11,715 nucleotides of DNA, from the NCBI GenBank assembly GCA_018824765.1, contig JAHJFW010000015.1:1-11715 (forward strand), written 5' to 3'. Positions 1 through 5,353 of this stretch are shown one piece after another (the first letter of the stretch is position 1; every line of letters begins with the position of its first letter). The notes under the pieces are model-generated. The model did no database searches. It was not told the DNA's origin and worked only from the letters and a program-made list of their open reading frames with translations. A program made the translations under genes and the position numbers. Source of the DNA: Patescibacteria group bacterium. Its GTDB lineage: Bacteria > Patescibacteriota > Patescibacteriia > 2-12-FULL-60-25.

Positions 1-61
1 CCTTCTCCCGGCTTAGCCGGGCAAAAATCTTGAGTTTTCAAAAAAACGTGTACCTTTTCCG

Positions 62-81
62 CCTCAAAACATGAGGTTTTT
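62..81 (+). terminator. Weak intrinsic-terminator-like hairpin
   Basis: A 5-bp stem (CCTCA 62-66, TGAGG 72-76) with a 5-nt loop is followed directly by TTTTT (77-81). The shape is right for a Rho-independent terminator of an upstream plus-strand gene outside the window, but the stem is short and only partly GC, so this is tentative. Confidence 0.3.
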
Positions 82-221
82 GGGCAGTAGGGAACGTTGA
101 AATATATCAAAATATTGACTTTTTGTCAATCCCAAAGCTCATGGTCTATGAAAATGCGAATTTTAGACGAAATTACGAATATTCGAATAAGCTTCATAAT
201 TGGACCTCCGTTCTATATTCG

Positions 222-255
222 CCTACCTACCTACCTACCTACCTGCAGGCAGGTA
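222..255. repeat. CCTA tandem repeat ending in a palindrome
   Basis: Five perfect CCTA units (222-241) run into CCTGCAGG (242-249), and the right flank AGGTA (251-255) mirrors TACCT (236-240). The segment 236-255 is therefore a 20-bp inverted repeat with one mismatched pair, attached to a tetranucleotide repeat. It is non-coding. From memory, similar CCTA/CTGCAGGCAGG tracts recur in gaps of Parcubacteria-type genomes; this could not be checked here. Confidence 0.75.
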
Positions 256-317
256 ATTTTCGTGAAGCCAATTTGTATTTTCGTAGACCTTACACTTAGA
301 ACTGAGCACTCATCAGC

Positions 318-346
318 TTGTGCCAAGCCTGCAAGCCGCGTATCCT
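318..346 (+). promoter_or_regulatory. Possible weak promoter of gpmI
   Basis: TTGTGC (318-323) and TATCCT (341-346) are separated by 17 bp, the ideal spacing, but match the sigma-70 consensus only 3/6 and 4/6. Initiation would fall near 353 and give a leader of about 27 nt before the gpmI ATG. It is offered only because no better candidate was seen. Confidence 0.22.
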
Positions 347-379
347 GTTAGGACATTTGTTGCAACGTTTATAAAGATT

Positions 380-1957
380 ATGGCACGACCCAAACCCGTT
401 ATTCTGATTGTCATTGACGGCTTCGGAATCGCACCGACTGCGGAAGGCAATGCAGTACGCGAGGCCAAGATGCCGGAGTTTAAAAAATTGGTGGAATCAT
501 ATCCGGCTATGACAGTCCGAGCCTCAGCCGAGGCAGTTGGATTAGCATGGGGCGAAATGGGCAATTCAGAGGTCGGACATTTGACCATAGGCGCCGGCCG
601 GATTTTTTACCAGAGTTTCCCACGCATTTCCAACGCCATTGAAAACGGCGAGTTTTTTGAAAACCCCGCACTTATAGATGCTGTCAGGCAGGCGAAAAAA
701 AATCGTAGCACTTTGCATCTTTTGGGATTGGTATCACCCGGAGCTGTGCATGCTTCTGACGAGCATCTGTATGCGCTGTTGGATTTATGCCGACGCGAGA
801 AATTTGAAGATGTGGCTGTGCACGCTTTTTTGGACGGGCGCGACACGATTTTTAATAGCGGTCTGGGGTTTATCGAAAGTCTGGAAAAAAAATTAGCAGA
901 GCACAAATTCGGCGCTGTCGCGACTTTGTCTGGACGGTACTATGCAATGGACCGCGACAACCGCTGGGATCGCATCCAAAAAGCTTATGAGGCGATCGCT
1001 TTGGGAAAAAGTCCGCACAAAGCAGGATCGGCAACAGAAGCGATAAAGGCGTCGTATGCGGATTCAGTATATGACGAGGAATTCGTGCCGACTGTGATTG
1101 AAAAAAACGGTCGTCCCATAGCAACGGTTAAGGATGGCGACTCGTGCATTTTTTTTAATTACCGCCCTGACCGCGCGCGTGAACTGACCAAGGCTTTTGT
1201 ACTGCCGAGTTTTGATAAATTCGAGCGGCCGCTGGTTAAGGACCTGACATTCGTAACTTTCACCGAGTATGAAAAAGACCTGCCGGTTCAAATTGCTTAT
1301 TCGCCGCAAATCATTGATGTATGTTTGGCGCGCGTGATTTCAGATGCCGGTTTAAAGCAGTTGCATATCGCTGAAACGGAAAAATATGCGCACATAACTT
1401 TTTTTCTGAATGGCAGAAAAGAGGAGGAGTTTGCCGGCGAGGATCGGGTGATTATTCCGAGTCCGCGCGTATCAACTTATGATAAGGCGCCGGAAATGTC
1501 GGCTTTGCAGATCGCGGAGCGTGTGGTGCAGGAAATCGCCAAAGGCGGTTATGATTTTATAGCGTTGAATTTTGCCAATCCTGACATGGTCGGGCATACC
1601 GGCGATGAAAAAGCCACGGTAGCCGCCTGCCAAACGGTTGATAAAGCCATTGGGCAGATAGTTGACGCCGCTTTGGCAGTGGGCGGCATCGTGGTGATTA
1701 CAGCAGACCACGGCAATGCAGAGGAGGTGAAGAATCTGACGACCGGAGAAATCGATAAAGAGCATTCCACGAATCCAGTGCCGTTTATCGTGGTCGGCAA
1801 GCGCTTTGAAGGTTTGAAAGCGCCGACCGGCGATGTCATAGGCGGCGATTTGGCGCTCACTCCGCCGGTTGGAATGTTGGCGGATGTAGCGCCGACAATT
1901 TTGAAAATCATGGAGCTGCCGATACCGCCGGAAATGACAGGCGCGGCATTGGTTTAG
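380..1957 (+). CDS. gpmI: 2,3-bisphosphoglycerate-independent phosphoglycerate mutase
   Basis: The product interconverts 3- and 2-phosphoglycerate in cytoplasmic glycolysis and gluconeogenesis through a phosphoserine intermediate, using two metal ions. It has 525 residues, close to the usual 510 or so. Visible motifs: VIDGFG with metal-binding D13; GNSEVGH with the nucleophile S63; DGRDT at 152-156; SGRYYAMDRDNRW at 184-196; NYRPDRAREL at 260-269; the metal-ligand motifs PDMVGH (D402, H406), ADHGN (D443, H444) and EHST (H462). The frame is open back to 320, but the family N-terminus begins at MARPKPVILIVIDG, so the ATG at 380 is chosen; the 20 extra residues look like translated leader. No Shine-Dalgarno precedes it. 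The coding sequence is intact, and repeat sequence begins three bases after the stop. The family is certain; regulation is not visible. Confidence 0.97.
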   Translation: MARPKPVILIVIDGFGIAPTAEGNAVREAKMPEFKKLVESYPAMTVRASAEAVGLAWGEMGNSEVGHLTIGAGRIFYQSFPRISNAIENGEFFENPALIDAVRQAKKNRSTLHLLGLVSPGAVHASDEHLYALLDLCRREKFEDVAVHAFLDGRDTIFNSGLGFIESLEKKLAEHKFGAVATLSGRYYAMDRDNRWDRIQKAYEAIALGKSPHKAGSATEAIKASYADSVYDEEFVPTVIEKNGRPIATVKDGDSCIFFNYRPDRARELTKAFVLPSFDKFERPLVKDLTFVTFTEYEKDLPVQIAYSPQIIDVCLARVISDAGLKQLHIAETEKYAHITFFLNGRKEEEFAGEDRVIIPSPRVSTYDKAPEMSALQIAERVVQEIAKGGYDFIALNFANPDMVGHTGDEKATVAACQTVDKAIGQIVDAALAVGGIVVITADHGNAEEVKNLTTGEIDKEHSTNPVPFIVVGKRFEGLKAPTGDVIGGDLALTPPVGMLADVAPTILKIMELPIPPEMTGAALV

Positions 1958-1960
1958 GGA

Positions 1961-2084
1961 AATGTCATTCCAGCTCACACAAATGTCATTCCTGTCCCGC
2001 ATCAAGTGCGGGATAAACTCCAGCGGAATCCAGAGTATGAAAACATTTCACAAATGTCATTCCTGCGAAGGCAGGAATCCAGAG
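1961..2084 (+). repeat. REP-like palindromic units, left block
   Basis: Three head-to-tail copies begin with AATGTCATTCC. The first (1961-1980) is a remnant. The second (1978-2044) has inner stem CCCGCA/TGCGGG (1996-2001, 2007-2012) and outer arms ATTCC/GGAAT (1988-1992, 2025-2029). The third (2052-2084) is a tight hairpin with an 8-bp stem, ATTCCTGC (2059-2066) and GCAGGAAT (2071-2078), around a GAAG loop. Each full unit ends in GGAATCCAGAG followed by a conserved tail of the form TATGAAAAC. There is no T-run, so these are not classical terminators, although hairpins placed just after gpmI could stabilise its mRNA 3' end. Confidence 0.88.
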
Positions 2085-2100
2085 CACGAAAACGTATTAT

Positions 2101-2400
2101 GTGTATATTTTAGCAAGTCAGAAAAACGGCACACTTTATGTTGGAGTTACGAATGACTTGGTATGCAGAATATTTGAGCATAGAGAGGATTTGATTGATG
2201 GTTTTACAAAAAAATATTGTGTACACACCCTTGTATATTTTGAATCGACTGACGATGTGAATGTCGCGATCAAACGCGAGAAGAATCTAAAAGCATGGAA
2301 AAGAGAATGGAAAATTCGCATGATTGAGTCATCGAATCCTGGCTGGCGGGATTTATATTTTGATATAGAGAGTTCTGGATCCCTGCCTGCGCAGGGATGA
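2101..2400 (+). CDS. Small GIY-YIG nuclease-domain protein (YhbQ/UPF0213-like)
   Basis: A 99-residue single-domain member of the GIY-YIG superfamily, whose fold cleaves DNA with one divalent metal in UvrC, homing endonucleases and some restriction enzymes. The cellular role of short stand-alone members is generally unknown. Visible motifs: VYIL at the start and LYVGVTNDL at 12-20 (the GIY and YIG strands), conserved R23, REK with E60 as the likely metal ligand, and NPGWRDLY at 79-86. Counting from GTG 2101 the first strand is barely complete. Homologues usually have two to four more residues, and here the frame stays open upstream as TKTYYVYIL and on into the preceding repeat, but with no ATG or TTG. 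The last residues, roughly GSLPAQG, are encoded by the downstream inverted repeat. No Shine-Dalgarno is seen. The gene may be active or a start-less relic. Confidence 0.85.
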   Translation: MYILASQKNGTLYVGVTNDLVCRIFEHREDLIDGFTKKYCVHTLVYFESTDDVNVAIKREKNLKAWKREWKIRMIESSNPGWRDLYFDIESSGSLPAQG

Positions 2401-2401
2401 C
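2373..2401 (-). repeat. Inverted REP-like palindrome at the GIY-YIG 3' end
   Basis: Read on the minus strand this is GTCAT-CCCTGC-GCAG-GCAGGGAT-CCAGAA, the same architecture as the plus-strand unit at 2056-2084. The stem is ATCCCTGC (2379-2386) with GCAGGGAT (2391-2398). It overlaps the end of the GIY-YIG reading frame and supplies its stop codon. Confidence 0.85.
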
Positions 2402-2470
2402 AAAAAGAAGAATCTTGTTGAATGTAATGATATTTATCAGCGTTATTCTCACCAAAGTTTTTCGTGGGGT

Positions 2471-2556
2471 CCAGAGTATGAAAACATTTCACAAATGTCA
2501 TTCCTGTCTCGCATCAAGTGCGGGATAAACTCCAGCGGAATCCAGAGTATGGAAAC
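2471..2556 (+). repeat. REP-like unit, right block (direct copy of 1978-2044)
   Basis: Positions 2490-2556 match 1978-2044 with two mismatches in 67 bp (C/T at 1997/2509, A/G at 2040/2552). The bases before them, 2471-2506, are a perfect 36-bp copy of 2030-2065. The hairpin core CCGCATCAAGTGCGGG is retained but one stem base has changed (2509). The tail ends three bases before the nth start codon, so any hairpin would sit in the nth leader. Confidence 0.9.
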
Positions 2557-2558
2557 GT

Positions 2559-3224
2559 ATGATACGATACTCGAATATGAGAGCAACACCTAAAGATGAG
2601 GTCAAAGTAATCAAGATACTCGGCAGGTTGTATACGCAAAAAGCCGACATGGATATGGGGTCGCCGGAAGATACGCTGTTGGCAACGCTCTTGTCGGCGC
2701 GGACTGCGGATGCGCAGGTTTTGCGGGTCTTTCCGGGTTTTAGAAAAAAATTCCCTTCGTGGCGCTCGCTGGCTAAAGCAGATGTTTCAGATATTGCCCA
2801 GCAGATTTCTACAATCGGGTTGTATAAATCAAAAGCCAAAGCGATCAAAGGCCTTGCGCAGATGATTTTGGCGGATTACGGAGGCAGGGTGCCGAGCGCC
2901 ATGGAGGAATTGGTTACGTTTCCCGGAGTGGGGCGAAAAACCGCCAGCTGTGTTTTGTCTTTCGCCTTTGGCAAGCCGTCTATTGCGGTTGATACCCATG
3001 TTTTTCGTATTGTCCGGCGGCTGGGCTGGTCAAAAGGCAAAACTCCGGAAAAGGTTGAGGCTGATTTAGCCGCGCTCCTTCCGCAAAAATGCTGGTCAGA
3101 CATCAATCGTGTCATGGTCAGGTTCGGACGTGATATTTGCGTCGGAAAACCACGATGTTGGCGCTGTCCGCTGGTGAAATTTTGCGCTTATAAAAATAAA
3201 AATCTGGCCGAAAGCGATTTTTGA
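2559..3224 (+). CDS. nth: Endonuclease III (DNA glycosylase / AP lyase)
   Basis: Base-excision-repair enzyme that removes oxidised pyrimidines and nicks the abasic site. It has 221 residues; E. coli Nth has 211. Visible: LLSARTAD at 44-51 (the LLSAQxTD region), the helix-hairpin-helix FPGVGRKTA with catalytic Lys127, VDTH with catalytic Asp145, and a C-terminal iron-sulphur cluster loop with Cys194, 200, 203 and 209. The first cysteine spacing is X5, where E. coli Nth has X6. Position 47 is Arg where E. coli has Gln. Two in-frame ATGs, at 2559 and 2577, are both plausible; the family-conserved part begins after the second. There is no clear Shine-Dalgarno apart from GGAA at 2551. The start sits immediately after a repeat unit, so that insertion may have reset the leader. 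Confidence 0.95.
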   Translation: MIRYSNMRATPKDEVKVIKILGRLYTQKADMDMGSPEDTLLATLLSARTADAQVLRVFPGFRKKFPSWRSLAKADVSDIAQQISTIGLYKSKAKAIKGLAQMILADYGGRVPSAMEELVTFPGVGRKTASCVLSFAFGKPSIAVDTHVFRIVRRLGWSKGKTPEKVEADLAALLPQKCWSDINRVMVRFGRDICVGKPRCWRCPLVKFCAYKNKNLAESDF

Positions 3225-3243
3225 TGGGATAATGTGTTAAGTC

Positions 3244-3326
3244 AAATCCGAATGACGAATTATGTGAAGTAGCTGGTATATGGTAGCTGGTATGGGGGTA
3301 ATTACTAATGACGAAATCCGAATGAC
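3244..3326. repeat. Short direct repeats (AAATCCGAATGAC and TAGCTGGTAT)
   Basis: A 13-bp direct repeat, AAATCCGAATGAC, begins at 3244 and again at 3314. Between the copies, the 10-bp TAGCTGGTAT occurs at 3270 and 3284. The surroundings (AATGACGAA, ACTAATGA) are degenerate versions of the same words, which suggests decayed tandem expansion. The segment GACGAAATTACGAAT at 167-181 in the first gap is a similar word. Confidence 0.7.
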
Positions 3327-3381
3327 TAATGATTGGAAAAGTATGCAGTTTTCAGTGCGGATAAAACTTCCGAATCATCTT

Positions 3382-3413
3382 CTAGTCTCTAATTCGCGCG
3401 AATTAGAGACTAG
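3382..3413. repeat. Perfect 32-bp palindrome
   Basis: The 16-bp left arm CTAGTCTCTAATTCGC (3382-3397) is followed with no loop by its exact reverse complement (3398-3413). In DNA it could extrude a cruciform. As RNA it would fold into a long hairpin with a minimal loop. There is no T-run on the plus side, so it is not a standard terminator. The outer word GTCTCTAA/TTAGAGAC resembles the palindromes at 8441-8582. Confidence 0.93.
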
Positions 3414-3502
3414 TCGTGGTCTTCCTAACCCAGTTCCAGATTCCAGATTCTTATTTCGTGTGATTGTCCATCGTCGATCGTCTATTTCCTATCGTCTATC
3501 AT

Positions 3503-4066
3503 ATGGGCCTTGAACACCAATTTGTTTTCGAACTGCAAAAGATAGTGGCTGGCTCTGCTTTGCTTACGGCGTTGGCGATTTTTTGCGCCCGCTACCTGAT
3601 AATTGTGTTTGCGGTTTTTATCGCGTTTTTGCTGGTGAGAAAAAGCGGCAAATTACGGCATGCCGCTAATGAAGCGGCTTGGTCGGCGCTCACGGCATTA
3701 CTCCTCACCACGCTTATAGCTTTTTTCATGGAACGTCTTCGGCCGTTTCAAGTGGCGGATCAGTCTTATCTTGTTACTTCTTTGATTCCTCCGCCTCTAA
3801 CCACAGCTTTTCCATCGGGCCATACAAGCGTATCTGTGGCCATGGCTTGCGCGATTTTATTTGCCAATCGGCCTTTGGGGTTTTTGTCATTGCTTGCCGC
3901 GGCTTTGATTGCGCTTGGCAGACTGGCAGTCGGAGTGCATTATCCCAGCGATATTTTGGGCGGCATAATAGTCGGTGTATGCGCTTTTTTTCTGGTGCGT
4001 TTCGCCCACTATCAAATCAGGCGTAAGGATATTGAAAAATCCGCGCGGACACATAAGCACTTTTAG
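3503..4066 (+). CDS. PAP2-superfamily membrane phosphatase
   Basis: An integral-membrane lipid phosphatase of the type-2 phosphatidic acid phosphatase superfamily; bacterial members include BacA-independent undecaprenyl-pyrophosphate phosphatases. It has 187 residues with several hydrophobic segments (about 14-45, 58-76, 109-137, 151-167). Signature parts present: RP at 80-81 (motif 1), PSGH at 104-107 with His107 (motif 2), and GR-X5-H-X3-D with R140, H146 and D150 (motif 3). The leading Lys of motif 1 (K-X6-RP) is Ala here (A73) and the Ser of SR is Gly139. The three residues most directly tied to phospho-transfer (H107, R140, H146) remain. The start is the ATG at 3503; an upstream TTG at 3464 would only add repeat-coded residues. 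No Shine-Dalgarno. The stop codon overlaps the next inverted-repeat end. A role in undecaprenyl-phosphate recycling fits the nearby mltG but is inferred. Confidence 0.9.
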   Translation: MGLEHQFVFELQKIVAGSALLTALAIFCARYLIIVFAVFIAFLLVRKSGKLRHAANEAAWSALTALLLTTLIAFFMERLRPFQVADQSYLVTSLIPPPLTTAFPSGHTSVSVAMACAILFANRPLGFLSLLAAALIALGRLAVGVHYPSDILGGIIVGVCAFFLVRFAHYQIRRKDIEKSARTHKHF

Positions 4067-4224
4067 ACTCATTTCAAAATTATTTTATGCCTGCAAAACG
4101 TAATATCCGGCTGCAAGCCATTTTCGAAAATTTTGAAATAGCTCTGCTATTCCTTCAATTTCCTCAAACGGCTTTCGCTCGAATATTAAGTTTTTCGTCT
4201 ATAAACTAATTTTGAAACAAGTCT
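4065..4224. mobile_element. 160-bp MITE-like element with 22-bp inverted ends
   Basis: The left end AGACTCATTTCAAAATTATTTT (4065-4086) and the reverse complement of the right end (4203-4224, AGACTTGTTTCAAAATTAGTTT) agree at 19 of 22 positions. The left end overlaps the PAP2 stop codon, and the right end finishes one base before the mltG ATG, so the element makes up the entire gap. Inside are a third copy of the core, AATTTTGAAAT, at 4129-4139, and a hairpin AATAGC/GCTATT at 4137-4151. There is no open frame of note and no clear target-site duplication. A non-autonomous mobile element is the likeliest reading. A folded mRNA linker is an alternative. Confidence 0.55.
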
Positions 4225-4225
4225 T

Positions 4226-5224
4226 ATGAAGCGGTTGGGAATTATTTTAGGATTAATTATTGTTCTAACTGCCGCGGCCGCGCTTTTTTTTGTGCCTGAA
4301 ACATGGCTGCGATTGCCCTTGCCTGATGCGCCGCGTGTGAGAATTGAAATTTCTGAAGGCTCCAATGTTTCGCAAGTGGCGTCATTATTGCAGGATAAGG
4401 GATTGATTTCCTCGGCTTTTAAATACCGGATTTTTGCGCATTGGGATGAATTGGCTAAAAAGCCGAGGGCAGGGGAATACGACATCAGCGTCGGCACAAG
4501 TTACCAGCAGATTGCGCGGATTTTAGCGACAGGTCCGGAGCGGAATGAAATTTCAATTACAATTATTGAGGGTTGGACGATATACGATATCCAGAAAAAA
4601 CTGGAAGATTTGGGAGTTGATGTCGTGCCGAGTGATTTTTTGGCGGAACGTTTTGCCGATGAGTTTGATTTTTTGAAGGATTTGCCCGAAGGCGCTTCAC
4701 TCGAAGGGTATCTTTTCCCTGATACTTACCGCGTTTGGAAAGACCAGTTGCCGGACGGTTTGCTTAGACGGCAGTTGCTTGAATTTATGAGCAAGACGTC
4801 CGGCTTTGGGCAGGAAGCCTCTAAGCAGGGACGTTCATTATCTGATGTAGTGACGCTGGCTTCAATCATTGAGAAAGAAGCGCGGCATGATGAGGATAGG
4901 CCGATAGTGGCCGGCGTGTTCATGAACAGGTTGAATATCGGCATGGCTATGCAGTCGGATGCGACTTTGAACTATGTGATTATGAGCGGACGCGATCGGT
5001 TGACCTCGGCTGACTTGGAACACGATTCGCCATATAACAGTTATCGCAACAAAGGCCTGCCGCCGGGTCCGATTGCAAATCCGGGCATGGCTTCGCTTGA
5101 AGCCGCCTTAAATCCGGCAAAAACCGATTTTTGGTATTTTTTGACGGATTCCAGCGGAAAAACTCTTTTTGCCAAAACTTTGGAAGAGCATAGCCGCAAT
5201 CGCTATAAAGCGTTCGGAGAATAA
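4226..5224 (+). CDS. mltG: Endolytic murein transglycosylase MltG (YceG family)
   Basis: A membrane-anchored lytic transglycosylase that cleaves within nascent glycan strands and is thought to set peptidoglycan chain length. It has 332 residues, in the family range. Domain order: an N-terminal membrane anchor (about 4-24), a LysM-like region (about 38-105) containing ISEGSNVSQVASLLQDKGLI, then the catalytic YceG domain. Family motifs: LEGYLFPDTY at 159-168; ASIIEKEA at 212-219, whose EKE segment holds the catalytic glutamate (E216/E218); MQSDATLNY at 242-250; SPYNSY at 268-273; GLPPGPIANPG at 277-287; FWYFLTDSSGKTLFAKT at 302-318. The ATG directly follows an inverted-repeat end and has no Shine-Dalgarno. 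The PAP2 phosphatase just upstream also fits envelope biogenesis. Intact and confidently assigned. Confidence 0.96.
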   Translation: MKRLGIILGLIIVLTAAAALFFVPETWLRLPLPDAPRVRIEISEGSNVSQVASLLQDKGLISSAFKYRIFAHWDELAKKPRAGEYDISVGTSYQQIARILATGPERNEISITIIEGWTIYDIQKKLEDLGVDVVPSDFLAERFADEFDFLKDLPEGASLEGYLFPDTYRVWKDQLPDGLLRRQLLEFMSKTSGFGQEASKQGRSLSDVVTLASIIEKEARHDEDRPIVAGVFMNRLNIGMAMQSDATLNYVIMSGRDRLTSADLEHDSPYNSYRNKGLPPGPIANPGMASLEAALNPAKTDFWYFLTDSSGKTLFAKTLEEHSRNRYKAFGE

Positions 5225-5243
5225 GTGGGAATGGCAGGGGAGC

Positions 5244-5272
5244 TTGACAAAAAGCCATTTTTATGGTTAACT
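5244..5272 (+). promoter_or_regulatory. Promoter candidate for the orphan gene
   Basis: A perfect -35 box TTGACA (5244-5249) is followed after 17 bp by TTAACT (5267-5272), preceded by TG at 5264-5265 as in extended -10 promoters. The -10 hexamer matches only 3/6. Transcription would begin near 5279 and give a leader of about 75 nt. This is the only consensus -35 box noticed in a gap in this window. Confidence 0.45.
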
Positions 5273-5334
5273 ACGCAGTTCTTAAAAGCTGAAGAAATGG
5301 CTTAAGAGAACGGGTTTTTGAATCAAAGTAATTT

Positions 5335-5348
5335 AAGGAGGAGGAGGT
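5335..5348 (+). promoter_or_regulatory. Strong Shine-Dalgarno of the orphan gene
   Basis: AAGGAGGAGGAGGT lies just upstream of ATG 5354. GGAGGT (5343-5348) sits 5 nt from the start codon, and the earlier GGAGG copies overlap it. This fixes the start at 5354 rather than the in-frame TTG at 5318. The other genes in the window have no comparable site. Confidence 0.9.
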
Positions 5349-5353
5349 GGCGC

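Larger units (their letters stand above)
1..379. other. Non-coding leader upstream of gpmI
   Basis: I find no credible gene here. The longest open frames are low-complexity and partly made of the CCTA repeat. What it holds: a GC-rich hairpin (CCCGGC at 7-12, GCCGGG at 16-21) without a T-run; a short hairpin followed by five T at 62-81; an inverted repeat ATTGAC / GTCAAT at 114-119 and 125-130; a 10-bp palindrome CGAATATTCG at 176-185; the CCTA tandem repeat at 222-255; and a GTTGCAAC palindrome at 359-366, just before gpmI. The hairpins near the left edge may close a gene that lies outside the window. Confidence 0.6.
2056..2401. mobile_element. Putative repeat-bounded GIY-YIG element
   Basis: The segment is delimited by 29-bp inverted repeats at 2056-2084 and 2373-2401, which match at 25 of 29 positions. 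Each contains an 8-bp-stem, 4-nt-loop hairpin. The GIY-YIG reading frame occupies almost everything between them, and its stop codon (2398-2400) lies inside the right repeat. Outside it lie directly repeated sister units (1978-2044 and 2490-2556). The arrangement resembles a REP/MITE-type unit that carries one nuclease gene. Mobility is inferred only: no target-site duplication was identified and there is no transposase. An alternative is that repeats independently invaded both sides of a gene. Confidence 0.42.
3225..3502. other. Repeat-mosaic gap between nth and the PAP2 gene
   Basis: No gene is supported. The gap is a patchwork of short repeats: AAATCCGAATGAC twice (3244-3256, 3314-3326); TAGCTGGTAT twice, 14 bp apart (3270-3279, 3284-3293); a perfect 32-bp palindrome (3382-3413); TTCCAGA in tandem (3434-3447); and a tract with repeated ATCGTCTAT (about 3475-3500) that abuts the next start codon. 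The open frames across it are translations of these repeats. No good promoter for the PAP2 gene was found. Confidence 0.7.

Noticed and set aside
97..351. Open frame of 84 codons in the leader
   Set aside because: It runs through the CCTA repeat and overlaps the gpmI leader, has no start signal and no recognisable protein.
320..379. Upstream in-frame start for gpmI
   Set aside because: The extra 20 residues do not look like the family; MARPKPVILIVIDG is the normal N-terminus.
1472..2005. Antisense open frame over the gpmI 3' end
   Set aside because: It is a shadow of gpmI codon structure with no recognisable domain.
3280..3513. Open frame of 77 codons between nth and the PAP2 gene
   Set aside because: It is a translation of the repeat mosaic and the 32-bp palindrome, with no family resemblance.
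5318..5353. TTG start for the orphan gene
   Set aside because: It would place the strong Shine-Dalgarno inside the coding region; ATG 5354 has ideal spacing.
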